This document shows positions 5,733 through 13,295 of a stretch of 15,986 nucleotides of DNA, in pieces. The stretch is taken from NCBI GenBank assembly GCA_964608735.1, contig CAZSPL010000071.1, positions 1 through 15,986 of the forward strand, written 5' to 3'. A program made the translations under genes and the position numbers. Within the stretch, counting starts at the first letter, position 1. Every line of letters begins with the position of its first letter. The stretch is from CAZSPL01 sp964608735. GTDB lineage: Bacteria > JAJVIF01 > JAPKYR01 > CAZSPL01. Below the pieces are notes generated by a model. The model ran no database searches. It was not told the origin of the DNA and was given only the letters and a program-made list of their open reading frames with translations.

Positions 5733-6818
5733 TTACATATTTTTTTGCCAGATGAATTTATTCTTCATATCATTGAAGAAATCCCATTTGCGCGTTAAGT
5801 ACTGAAACCGCCCGACAATAATCCCTGTCGAGATTCCAAGTCTTTCGGCAAGCTTCACAATATCCGCCTTCGTTCGCATCTTTGAGATCTCTTTATTCCA
5901 TATACGTGGTATTAGAACCTCGGCGGCAAATTCGTCTGCCTGCCTTTCAAGAGGTTCGTCATTCGGCCCATCGTTAATATAGACATTCTTTTTTTTATCA
6001 TTCAAAACATGGCCGGCTTCATGGAAAAATGAAAACCAGAATATGTCCTCGGTCTTCCCTCGAATATTCAAGATAATCATTGCCTTGTCGGGAGCGAGCC
6101 ACTTCGTCGCGCCGTTCCAGGGGACCTTCTTCATCTCGGGAATTAAGGCCAGAGCGATTCCTGATTCCGCGCATAGATGCCTCATCCCGGGGACGAAATC
6201 TTCGGGCTTCTTAACGGTTAACTCACGGATTCGCTGAATTGCCTTTTCGAATTGAACCTTGTCGTATGCTTTACACTCGATCTTGTGAGCTTCTAATTCG
6301 CCCAGTCTTATCCAAGCGGACGCTGGGCCAGGGCTCGTTTTAAAGCACTTCGAACATCTTGCCGCAACCGCGGGATTCTCCCATAGCTCTCTCCAAGCTT
6401 GGACGTTGCTCACTCCATAGAACCGTAAAGCTTCCCTGAGTAAATCTACTTTGTCTCTATGTAGATTTATTACTCCCCTGTCAGCCAGTTCCCTGGTAGG
6501 AATTGACCTCAACCATTCTATATCAGACTGCAACCTCTCTTTCTCATGAATCTTTGACAGTTGCTCCCTGTATAATGCTTCAAGATTATTCCACATTCGC
6601 GCGCTTATTCCGGTGACCAATTCGAGCCTGTTCGCCGTGTCGTATGTGATAGGTTGGTCGCCCTTGAATATGCGATTGATTGATTGAACCGTCAGGCCTG
6701 TCCTCACGGCCAGTTCCCTTTGTGTCATGCCTCTGGAATCCATAAATTCCACAAGTGTTTCACCAGGAGGCACAGCATAGTCCGGTTCAAAACCGTATTT
6801 TTTCTTCGCTACCGCCAT
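5733..6818 (-). CDS. HigA-type antitoxin with C-terminal ImmA/IrrE metallopeptidase domain
   Basis: 361 residues. Residues 18-75 form an XRE/HigA helix-turn-helix (MTQRELAVRTGLTVQSINRI, then a conserved 'ITYDTANRL' end), which in HigA antitoxins binds the operon's own promoter. After a helical linker, residues 245-305 carry the zinc peptidase signature of ImmA/IrrE proteins: HEAGH (266-270) and the downstream acidic helix ERQADEFAAEVLIP (291-304). The fusion is a recognised architecture in HigBA-like modules and in proteolytic stress regulators of the COG2856 type. It starts 15 bases after the HigB-like stop, so the two form one operon in toxin-first order. AT-rich codons compared with neighbours suggest recent acquisition. 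Whether the peptidase cleaves this antitoxin, or another target, cannot be told. Confidence 0.87.
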   Translation of the reverse strand: MAVAKKKYGFEPDYAVPPGETLVEFMDSRGMTQRELAVRTGLTVQSINRIFKGDQPITYDTANRLELVTGISARMWNNLEALYREQLSKIHEKERLQSDIEWLRSIPTRELADRGVINLHRDKVDLLREALRFYGVSNVQAWRELWENPAVAARCSKCFKTSPGPASAWIRLGELEAHKIECKAYDKVQFEKAIQRIRELTVKKPEDFVPGMRHLCAESGIALALIPEMKKVPWNGATKWLAPDKAMIILNIRGKTEDIFWFSFFHEAGHVLNDKKKNVYINDGPNDEPLERQADEFAAEVLIPRIWNKEISKMRTKADIVKLAERLGISTGIIVGRFQYLTRKWDFFNDMKNKFIWQKNM

Positions 6819-6833
6819 TATTATATACTCTCA

Positions 6834-7169
6834 CTAATGAGGATCTTCAATGCTCACTATCTCTATTTCAGTAATCATTCCCATATCAACCCCCCCGTCT
6901 TCTTTCAATGGCACGGGATCATTCACCGGAACGAATATCAATCTGTACGGATGCTTCAAGTCAACAGAAATCTGCCCTTCCCGGTCGCCCGTATACAAAT
7001 GCCTCCTTTGAGGAGGTGTATGCGGAATATCAGCAAGTGAAACCGCGGCTCGCAACTCCATCATCCTTTGCTGCAGCTTGCGCGCCATATCGCTACCAAG
7101 CTCCCTGACAGCGCTTTTTTCAACGCTGCAAACCTTCTGCAGCTTCTTTGTCTTGAAATAAATTACCAT
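6834..7169 (-). CDS. HigB/RelE-family toxin
   Basis: About 111 residues from ATG 7169 (MVIYFKTKKLQKVCS). The chain ends with the pattern of HigB/RelE-type mRNA interferases: a helical pair (VRELGSDMARKLQQRMMELRA), then a beta-rich part with RRHLYTGDREGQISVDLKHPYRLIFVP and a closing ITEIEIVSIEDPH. Such toxins cut mRNA at the ribosome and are held inactive by the partner antitoxin. Only the TTG at 7202 extends it further, and that would place the operator-like inverted repeat inside the coding region, so 7169 is preferred. It is the first gene of the toxin-antitoxin operon, with the HigA/ImmA gene 15 bases downstream. AT-rich relative to flanking genes. Confidence 0.82.
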   Translation of the reverse strand: MVIYFKTKKLQKVCSVEKSAVRELGSDMARKLQQRMMELRAAVSLADIPHTPPQRRHLYTGDREGQISVDLKHPYRLIFVPVNDPVPLKEDGGVDMGMITEIEIVSIEDPH

Positions 7170-7195
7170 GATTAACCGGTTTTCGCAAGAAACTA

Positions 7196-7212
7196 TTAAC
7201 AAATTATGTTAA
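7196..7212 (-). promoter_or_regulatory. Candidate operator of the toxin-antitoxin operon
   Basis: A perfect 17-base inverted repeat, ttaaca-aatta-tgttaa, lies 27 bases upstream of the toxin start in AT-rich sequence where the promoter should be. HigA-type proteins repress their operon by binding such palindromes. The assignment is by position and symmetry only. Confidence 0.5.
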
Positions 7213-7364
7213 CTATATTCTGAACATCCTCAAGCCTGAAGAACAAATGCGGCACCTGAATTAACTATAAAGCTCTCACTTGGGTATTCGCATAGGTGAT
7301 TATAACGAAACGCTATGATTTTATCACGTAGCTAATGCCCCCATGCACACAATGAGTCGCGTTC

Positions 7365-7373
7365 TGATATAAT
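7365..7373 (+). promoter_or_regulatory. Extended -10 promoter of the spermidine-synthase-like gene
   Basis: TGA followed directly by TATAAT (7368-7373), 39 bases before ATG 7413. No good -35 is visible, as is common with an extended -10. Confidence 0.6.
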
Positions 7374-7380
7374 TATTCCG

Positions 7381-7397
7381 CCGCGCCCGCAGCGCGG
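7381..7397 (+). promoter_or_regulatory. GC hairpin in the 5' leader
   Basis: ccgcgc and gcgcgg pair with a 5-base loop immediately after the expected transcription start. It would cap the 5' end of the message of the gene at 7413 and lie close to its ribosome entry region, where no clear Shine-Dalgarno is seen. Confidence 0.4.
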
Positions 7398-7412
7398 CCG
7401 GGACAACGACTC

Positions 7413-9986
7413 ATGACCGACTTCCGACGAGGGCTTGGCGTATTCCTTTTCTCGGCGGCATTCCTGTTGCTGGAGCTCTCCCTCAGCCGGATTTTCTCGG
7501 TCATAAGCTTCTACCACTTTTCATATATGGCGATAAGCCTCGCCCTGTTCGGGATGGCGTTCGGCGGCGTGCTCGTATACCTCAGGCCGTCGATGTTCCC
7601 CCCCGGGAACACCGACCGCCGGCTCGCGATGCTGAGCCTCATCTACGCCGTCTACACCGTCGTCGCCATGTATGTCATCTCCTACATCAACTTCGATCCG
7701 TTCAAGCCGCTTTCGCACACATTCGGACGCCTCCTCGTCCTGATTCTCCTGTGCACCGTGCCGTTCCTCATCGCCGGGGTGATACTCAGCATCGTATTCG
7801 CGCGCTACCGCGAACGCATCGGCGTCATGTATGCCGCCAACCTTCTCGGCTCCGGCATCGGATGCATTCTCGTCATCCCCGCGATGGACATCCTCGGCGG
7901 ACCCACCGCGCCGGTATTCGCCGCGTTAATATCGATGTGCGCGGCGGTCGCGTTCAATCCGCCGAAGCCGAAACTTCGCTCGTGGGCCTATGCCATCGCG
8001 GCGATAATCTTCCTCGCGTTCACCATCGTCAACCCGTCGACCGGATACATCCGGCTCCACTATTCGAAGGGCCAGAATCTCGACAACGCGGAGATAGTCT
8101 GGTCGAGGTGGAATTCATTCAGCCGCATCCTCGTGATAAAGGACTACCCGAAATTCCTCGCCCACTCCACAGGCGCGTCGAATCTTCTCGACGAGCGCGA
8201 GGCATTCAAATTCTACAACTGGAGCCTGTCGTCGAAATACGACGGCCCCGTTGTGGATGCCCTCTCCTTGCTCATCGACGACCTCGCCGGAAGCCCGCTG
8301 CTCAGGTTCGACGGCGATTTCTCGAAGCTCGAATTTTTAAAATATGACATTACATCGCTCGGGTATCACCTCAAGGAAAACGACAAGCCCGATGTGCTCA
8401 TCATCGGCCCCGGCGGCGGACGCGATGTTCTCACCGCGCTGTTGTTCGGCGCGCGGAAAGTGACCGGCGTCGAGCTCAACCCGCTCATCATCGAAGCCGC
8501 GCAGGATGTGTTCGCCGATTTCACCGGCAAGCCATATTCCAATCCCAGGGTCGACCTCCATATCGACGAGGGGCGGAATTTCATCTCGCGCTCGGATGAA
8601 CAATACGACATCATCCAGATACCGCTCGTGGACACCTGGGCGGCGACGGCATCGGGCGCGTTCAGCCTCTCGGAGAATAATCTGTATACCGTCGAGGCGT
8701 TCGAGGAATATTTCGACCATTTGAAGCCAGGCGGGATGCTCGCTATAAGCCGCTATGTCTTCGAGCCGCCCAAGCAGTCGCTTCGCGTGATGTCGCTGTT
8801 CAGGGCATACTGCGAGAAGAACGGCATCGGCGACCCGGAACGAAAATGCGCGGTTATCGGATTCGATGAATACAGCTTCTACAACGTCGGCACGCTGATT
8901 ATGAAACGCGAGGACCTGACCACCGCTGAGATGCGGAAACTTCGCGCGGTGTCGGATGAGATGGGCTATAAGCCGCTGTGGATACCCGACGGCGGGCTGT
9001 TCGACAACAAGTACGCCGAATTCATCAACGCCCCCGACGCCAATGCGTTCTTCCGGAGCTATGAATTCGATGTCACCCCGACTACCGACAACAGGCCGTT
9101 CTTCTTCCACCTCGTCGAGCCGAAGGATTTCCTCAACGCCCTCAAGGTCGGTCAGGATGTGGGGCAGACTTACAACTACATGGCCATCTTCACGCTGATG
9201 CTGCTGCTGTTCATACTGCTGGTGCTTACGATCGTATGCATCATCGTCCCGCTGTTCATCAGCCTGCGGCTTCGAAGAATGAAGCTCGGCCGCGCGAGCG
9301 GAAGCCGTCTTTTGTATTTCGCATGCATCGGCGCGGCATTCATGTTATTCGAAATCGCGATGGTGCAGAAATTCATACTGTTCCTCGGGCCGCCTATTTA
9401 CTCACTCGCGGTTGTATTGTTCAGCCTGCTTGTATTCACGGGCCTCGGCTCCTACTTCTCCGACCGCATATGGCGGAAGCACGAGGCAGGCCGTCTTGAC
9501 AGAACCGCGACCGTAAGGGAGCGGCCGGTAGACACGGGCAAGCTCGAAGACTCGCGTGCCCGTGGCACCAATGATGGAATTGATATAACGGTCATTGAGA
9601 AAGATGGTCCGAGGCCCGCGCTGTTCATCATCGCCATCTGCGCGCTGATAGTTATATTCACATTCCTCCTTACGCCGCTGTTCGACGCGCTCATAGGGAT
9701 GAATATTTTCTGGCGTATAGTGCTCGCGGTCATCCTCCTCGCGCCGATGGGTATCCTGCTCGGATTCCCGTTCCCGCTCGGCATCAGGCTTCTCGGCGAG
9801 GGGGGCGCATCCGGCGCGGAACTCATCCCCTATGCGTACGGCCTCAACGGCGCCCTCGGCGTGCTCGGAAGCGTTGTCGCGCTGGTGCTGGCGCTGGCAT
9901 ACGGATTCACTTTCAGCATCTTCATCGCGGTGATCCTTTATCTCATCGCAGCCGCGTTATCTCTCGTGAAACCCCACCCCGTTTAA
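7413..9986 (+). CDS. Integral membrane protein with spermidine/spermine synthase-like domain
   Basis: 857 residues. Several hydrophobic helices fill residues 8-215, then a Rossmann-fold aminopropyltransferase/methyltransferase-like domain spans about 310-520: GPGGGRD (332-338) as the nucleotide-binding loop, VELNP (353-357), DEGRNFI, and a later KPGGMLAISRY strand. More membrane helices follow between 590 and 855. This architecture is known from membrane-bound 'spermidine synthase' homologues, which bind a decarboxylated-AdoMet-like cofactor in relatives; polyamine synthesis by this protein is unproven. The start is ATG 7413 behind an extended -10 promoter. Residues 707-719 (DTGKLEDSRARGT), in a hydrophilic loop between membrane segments, are encoded by an in-frame copy of the hairpin repeat. 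The long loop around it (YFSDRI to PALFII) is probably cytoplasmic. Confidence 0.85.
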   Translation: MTDFRRGLGVFLFSAAFLLLELSLSRIFSVISFYHFSYMAISLALFGMAFGGVLVYLRPSMFPPGNTDRRLAMLSLIYAVYTVVAMYVISYINFDPFKPLSHTFGRLLVLILLCTVPFLIAGVILSIVFARYRERIGVMYAANLLGSGIGCILVIPAMDILGGPTAPVFAALISMCAAVAFNPPKPKLRSWAYAIAAIIFLAFTIVNPSTGYIRLHYSKGQNLDNAEIVWSRWNSFSRILVIKDYPKFLAHSTGASNLLDEREAFKFYNWSLSSKYDGPVVDALSLLIDDLAGSPLLRFDGDFSKLEFLKYDITSLGYHLKENDKPDVLIIGPGGGRDVLTALLFGARKVTGVELNPLIIEAAQDVFADFTGKPYSNPRVDLHIDEGRNFISRSDEQYDIIQIPLVDTWAATASGAFSLSENNLYTVEAFEEYFDHLKPGGMLAISRYVFEPPKQSLRVMSLFRAYCEKNGIGDPERKCAVIGFDEYSFYNVGTLIMKREDLTTAEMRKLRAVSDEMGYKPLWIPDGGLFDNKYAEFINAPDANAFFRSYEFDVTPTTDNRPFFFHLVEPKDFLNALKVGQDVGQTYNYMAIFTLMLLLFILLVLTIVCIIVPLFISLRLRRMKLGRASGSRLLYFACIGAAFMLFEIAMVQKFILFLGPPIYSLAVVLFSLLVFTGLGSYFSDRIWRKHEAGRLDRTATVRERPVDTGKLEDSRARGTNDGIDITVIEKDGPRPALFIIAICALIVIFTFLLTPLFDALIGMNIFWRIVLAVILLAPMGILLGFPFPLGIRLLGEGGASGAELIPYAYGLNGALGVLGSVVALVLALAYGFTFSIFIAVILYLIAAALSLVKPHPV
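9531..9569 (-). repeat. Hairpin repeat copy E, inserted in frame in a gene
   Basis: Exactly 39 bases, 13 codons, in reverse orientation inside the spermidine-synthase-like gene. The core is ctcgaagactcg (9543-9554), the stem acgggca/tgcccgt, the terminus ggcacc. It matches intergenic copy B at 38 of 39 bases and has no stop codon in the gene's frame. Confidence 0.88.
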
Positions 9987-10004
9987 CATCTATCCCGTGA
10001 GCCG

Positions 10005-10044
10005 GGTGCCACGCCCACTCCGAGTCTTCGAGGATGGGCGTGTT
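10005..10044 (+). repeat. Hairpin repeat copy F
   Basis: Starts ggtgcc, with the intact core cgagtcttcgag at 10021-10032 and stem cacgccca (10010-10017) paired with tgggcgtg (10035-10042). Located 19 bases after the stop of the spermidine-synthase-like gene. Confidence 0.85.
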
Positions 10045-10050
10045 TCGCAC

Positions 10051-10078
10051 CATGCTCGAATCCAGTGAGAGGGGCATG
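10051..10078 (+). repeat. Degenerate hairpin between copies F and G
   Basis: catgctc (10051-10057) pairs with gggcatg (10072-10078) with one T-G wobble. The loop does not keep the family core, so membership is uncertain. Confidence 0.4.
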
Positions 10079-10082
10079 AGAT

Positions 10083-10121
10083 GAAACCACTCCAAGCTCG
10101 ATGACTCGCTTGGAGTGGCTA
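10083..10121 (-). repeat. Hairpin repeat copy G (reverse orientation)
   Basis: The 11-base arms ccactccaagc (10087-10097) and gcttggagtgg (10108-10118) pair perfectly. The core ctcgatgactcg (10097-10108) differs from the reverse consensus at one base. It faces copy F. Confidence 0.82.
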
Positions 10122-10137
10122 CAGCTCTGTTTATTAC

Positions 10138-10183
10138 CTCAATGGGTACCTCACACTTCAGTGTGAGCCATGTAACTTAACCC
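10138..10183 (+). repeat. 46-bp palindromic repeat, copy 2
   Basis: The second copy of the element at 4046-4091 (43 of 46 identical), centred on ctcacacttcagtgtgag. It lies downstream of hairpin copies F and G and about 90 bases before the phosphomutase start. Confidence 0.8.
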
Positions 10184-10235
10184 GTAGGTGTGCCCCGTAC
10201 ACCCATCACCCGCTGTTCCCAAATCCCCCGCTTTG

Positions 10236-10244
10236 TGCCATAAT
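10236..10244 (+). promoter_or_regulatory. Extended -10 promoter of the phosphomutase gene
   Basis: TGC followed directly by CATAAT (10239-10244), 28 bases before ATG 10273. A weak -35, ttccca, lies at 10216-10221. Confidence 0.5.
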
Positions 10245-10272
10245 ACGCATCCTGTCTGACGGAGCTGGACGT

Positions 10273-11754
10273 ATGAAATTCGGAACCGACGGCGTACGAG
10301 GAATAATCGACGAGGACTTCACGGAGCAGACCGTCGAAACGGTGGCCCGCGCGATATGCCGCACCCTCGCGAGGGATGGCATCCACGACAAGCTGACCAT
10401 CGACCTCGGCGGGCACATCATCACCAAACCGTTCCGACGCCGGCTCATCATCGGGCGCGATGCCCGTCGCCGGAGCGATGAATTCGCCGCCATCGCCGCC
10501 GATGTCGCGATGGATGAAGGTTTCGATGTGCTCCTCGCGCACGGCCCGACATCCACCCCCGCACTCAGCTACGCCGTGAAAGACCGCGACGCCGACGGCG
10601 CGATCATCATAACCGCCTCCCACAACCCGCCCGCGTTCAACGGCATGAAATTCAAGCCGTTCTACGCGGGAAGTTCCACCGAGGAAATCACCATCCCCAT
10701 CGAATCCGAGCTCGCCGCCCTGGGCGAAGGCATCAGTGACAAACCCGGCTGGATGGGCACCGGCGCGATGGAGATGTTCTCCCCGGAAGATGCATTCATC
10801 GTCGCGCTGAGGAATGCGGTGGATATCGAAGCCATCGCCGACAGCGGACTGCATCCCATTTTCGACCCGATACACGGCGCGTCATGCGGCATGTTCCCAT
10901 CGATCTTCGACGGCACCGGGTTCGATGTCACCGAGATCCGGAACACATACGACCCCGATTTCGGCGGCGTGAATCCCGAGCCCCTCGAAAGCAGCCTCCA
11001 GCCGCTGATTGAAGCGGTGCGCATCGGAGGCGACAACGCCATCGGGCTTGCCACCGACGGCGATGGCGACCGTCTCGGTGTTATCGACCACACCGGCATG
11101 TTTCATTCATCCCAGGTAATCTTCCCGCTGATGATGCGCCACCTTATCGAGCATCGCGGGAAAAAAACCGGCGTCGGGAAAACGTTCAGCGTTTCGCAAT
11201 TGATCGATGCCATCGCCCGCAAGCACGGCATACGCGTCTACGAGGAGCCCATCGGATTCAAATACCTCGCGGCGCACCTCGTCAAGAAGGAGACCTTCAT
11301 CGGCGGCGAGGAATCGGGCGGCATCGGGTTCGACCTGCTGATCCCCGAACGCTGCGGCCTTCTGGGCGCGCTGATACTTCTCGAAGCATGCGCCGAGCGT
11401 GGGAAGAATGTCCGCGAGCTTATCGACGAAATGTTCGGGGAATACGGAGCTTACTTCGCCGACCGCACCGACCTGCCCCTCGCGCGGAAAGTATCGCGTG
11501 ATGAAGTGAAGAACGCCGTCGAATCGAGCGGCCCGGATATCTACGCCGCGTTCAAGCCGGCATCGGTGAGCACCTATGACGGCACGAAAATCCTTTTCAA
11601 GCCGAGGGGATTTGTTCTCTTCAGGCCTTCCGGCACCGAGCCGCTGCTACGTATCTATGCCGAGTCCGATGCACCGGCGCACACCGCCGAGCTGCTTAAC
11701 ATCGGGCGCAAACTCGTGGTGGAAAAAACCGATTTCCTCGCCGGGATAAATTAA
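10273..11754 (+). CDS. Phosphoglucomutase/phosphomannomutase (alpha-D-phosphohexomutase family)
   Basis: 493 residues with all four active-site loops of the family: phosphoserine loop TASHNP (Ser116), metal loop DGDGDR (Asp262, Asp264, Asp266), sugar-specificity loop GGEESGG (344-350) and phosphate-binding loop RPSGTEP (451-457). The N-terminus FGTDGVRGII is also typical. These cytoplasmic enzymes move phosphate between C1 and C6 of hexose phosphates through a bisphosphate intermediate and feed glycogen, cell-wall or nucleotide-sugar synthesis. GGEESGG is typical of glucose/mannose mutases, and I would favour that over a glucosamine mutase (GlmM), but the substrate is not certain. ATG 10273 follows ggag and an extended -10 promoter. 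The next gene converges on it, leaving six bases between the two stops. Confidence 0.93.
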   Translation: MKFGTDGVRGIIDEDFTEQTVETVARAICRTLARDGIHDKLTIDLGGHIITKPFRRRLIIGRDARRRSDEFAAIAADVAMDEGFDVLLAHGPTSTPALSYAVKDRDADGAIIITASHNPPAFNGMKFKPFYAGSSTEEITIPIESELAALGEGISDKPGWMGTGAMEMFSPEDAFIVALRNAVDIEAIADSGLHPIFDPIHGASCGMFPSIFDGTGFDVTEIRNTYDPDFGGVNPEPLESSLQPLIEAVRIGGDNAIGLATDGDGDRLGVIDHTGMFHSSQVIFPLMMRHLIEHRGKKTGVGKTFSVSQLIDAIARKHGIRVYEEPIGFKYLAAHLVKKETFIGGEESGGIGFDLLIPERCGLLGALILLEACAERGKNVRELIDEMFGEYGAYFADRTDLPLARKVSRDEVKNAVESSGPDIYAAFKPASVSTYDGTKILFKPRGFVLFRPSGTEPLLRIYAESDAPAHTAELLNIGRKLVVEKTDFLAGIN

Positions 11755-11760
11755 CGCGCG

Positions 11761-13002
11761 TCAGGCAGCCCCTTCCAGATCGACAGCAACCAGTGACCCG
11801 CCCTTTATGGCAACATACATGCTGCCTCCCGAGACCACCGAGAAATCTCCCCCAAGCGGCGCCCATCCCGGCGCCAGGCCCGCTGTCCCGGGCGTGACGA
11901 CCCCATCGCCGTTCACGAATACGGTCCGCGAACCGCCGAGCAGGAAAATCGCCCCCGACTTATATTTCATCGGCGACGAAATCACCCGACCATCAACCTG
12001 TGAAGCGAGTGCCTTTGCTTTACCGTCGGCAATATTCAAGAGCACCGGTTTTCCATGTGCCCCCGTAAACACAATACCGTCGCTAAACGCGGACATCCCG
12101 GCGACCGGTCGCGATTCATCCCCGACCCAGACGTCCCATGACCATTTCGCCTCCTTCGATGTCCCGCTTATCTCATGGCATTCAACCCTCAACCTGTTCA
12201 TGGCCCACATTCCGCACGCATAAATGTTGCCGCCAGAAACAAGCGGCTTGCCGTATGGCTCATCGAATGTGGTCTTGATGGAACGTATTCTCTCTCCGCT
12301 CGCGGCATCCCTGATGGTAATCGACGCGGGGTCCTGGATATGTGGCGGCGATGGATCCTTCCTGCCGGTCTCGACATAGCAGAATGTTCCGCCCGAAGCC
12401 GCCGGTGGGCTCGTCGGACCATTGAGGCCGAGGGTCCACAGACGCTGCCCGGTATCCTCGCGCATGGCGTGAAATCCGAACGCGCCGTTCTTGTCCTTGA
12501 GCACCAGCCCCAACGAGTCATCCGTAGCAGCGGCCCCGATCACCGTGACATCGCTGATAATCTCCTGCCTTAACCATGCCGGCGCGCCATCGAGAGCGCC
12601 ATATTTTGAAACGAATGTCCCCTCATCCCTCGTATTCACCACGGCATAAATTCCGTCGCCGCTCGTGACGACGAATGCCGAATCGGATTTGCTTCCTTCC
12701 ACCAGCAGCGATTGCCACGCGATATTTCCCGTCTGCACTTCAATCGAATAAAGCCATGTGCTGTAGAAGATAATCATGTTGCCTGTCCCATACAGGTCAA
12801 CCTGTTCGGCCTTTTCAGCTATGACGCAGATATTTCCACCCGATATAACAGGTGAACTCAATATCACCGAGCCGAGGCTGCGGATCCATCTTACGCTTCC
12901 CTCTACATCAGCCCCCGGGTTTGCCGATACCCGCGAGATTGAAATCGAGAACATCAGCAATATGATTGCGATGATTTGTAATGAAGACTTCATTTTGTGC
13001 AT
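11761..13002 (-). CDS. Exported PQQ-like beta-propeller protein
   Basis: About 413 residues. A signal peptide (SLQIIAIILLMFSISISRVSANPG) precedes repeated beta-propeller blades with the pattern 'SSP-SGG-(hydrophobic)-TG-(aromatic)': SSPVISGGNICVI, YSIEVQTGNIAW, SPPAASGGTFCYV, GKPLVSGGNIYACG and SSPMKYKSGAIFLLGG. This is the PQQ/WD-like propeller seen in outer-membrane assembly scaffolds (BamB-like) and in many secreted proteins of unknown use. No quinone-binding or catalytic residues are recognisable, so a binding or scaffolding role outside the cytoplasm is likelier. The start is uncertain: GTG 13008, ATG 13002 and ATG 12993 all keep the signal peptide and none has a strong ribosome site. 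It converges with the phosphomutase gene. Confidence 0.82.
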   Translation of the reverse strand: MHKMKSSLQIIAIILLMFSISISRVSANPGADVEGSVRWIRSLGSVILSSPVISGGNICVIAEKAEQVDLYGTGNMIIFYSTWLYSIEVQTGNIAWQSLLVEGSKSDSAFVVTSGDGIYAVVNTRDEGTFVSKYGALDGAPAWLRQEIISDVTVIGAAATDDSLGLVLKDKNGAFGFHAMREDTGQRLWTLGLNGPTSPPAASGGTFCYVETGRKDPSPPHIQDPASITIRDAASGERIRSIKTTFDEPYGKPLVSGGNIYACGMWAMNRLRVECHEISGTSKEAKWSWDVWVGDESRPVAGMSAFSDGIVFTGAHGKPVLLNIADGKAKALASQVDGRVISSPMKYKSGAIFLLGGSRTVFVNGDGVVTPGTAGLAPGWAPLGGDFSVVSGGSMYVAIKGGSLVAVDLEGAA

Positions 13003-13008
13003 ACTCAC

Positions 13009-13124
13009 TAAAAGCTTTAGTAATCTATTTATCGACCAAAGTTCTTAACAGTAAGAATATAATACATAAAGACTTATTAATTACTATTAAGGCGGTGGAA
13101 AAGTGGAAAAAGCCGTTTTTCCGT
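13009..13124. other. AT-rich gene-free stretch with a short hairpin
   Basis: The first part (13009-13090) is strikingly AT-rich for this window and must hold the promoter of the propeller gene, though no clear pair of boxes stands out. At 13105-13122 ggaaaaa pairs with tttttcc around a gccg loop. No credible coding region. Confidence 0.5.
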
Positions 13125-13154
13125 CTCGTCATGCCTTCCACCGACTGAAATCCT

Positions 13155-13241
13155 CTAACAACTGAAATGTCGGTAACATTGGAGATGTTAGCAATTTCGT
13201 CACAAGCTGCCCCGGGCTGCCAAATCATGTAGACAGCTTGT
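13155..13241. repeat. Two inverted repeats in the intergenic stretch
   Basis: ctaaca (13155-13160) pairs with tgttag (13186-13191), and acaagctg (13202-13209) pairs perfectly with cagcttgt (13234-13241). They could be operator sites or a structured RNA; nothing links them to a known family. Confidence 0.4.
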
Positions 13242-13249
13242 TTCAAGGT

Positions 13250-13280
13250 TCTGGATAAATTGTTGATGGAATGTGGATAA
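13250..13280 (-). other. Two DnaA-box-like 9-mers
   Basis: On the minus strand, 13280-13272 reads TTATCCACA, the exact consensus DnaA box. 13258-13250 reads TTATCCAGA, one mismatch away, in the same orientation and 22 bases (about two helical turns) apart. No dnaA or other origin gene is in the window. Confidence 0.4.
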
Positions 13281-13295
13281 CAGTCACGGGCCGGG

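Noticed and set aside
8337..9110. Minus-strand open frame opposite the spermidine-synthase-like gene
   Set aside because: Shadow of the strong + strand gene, with no motif or promoter of its own.
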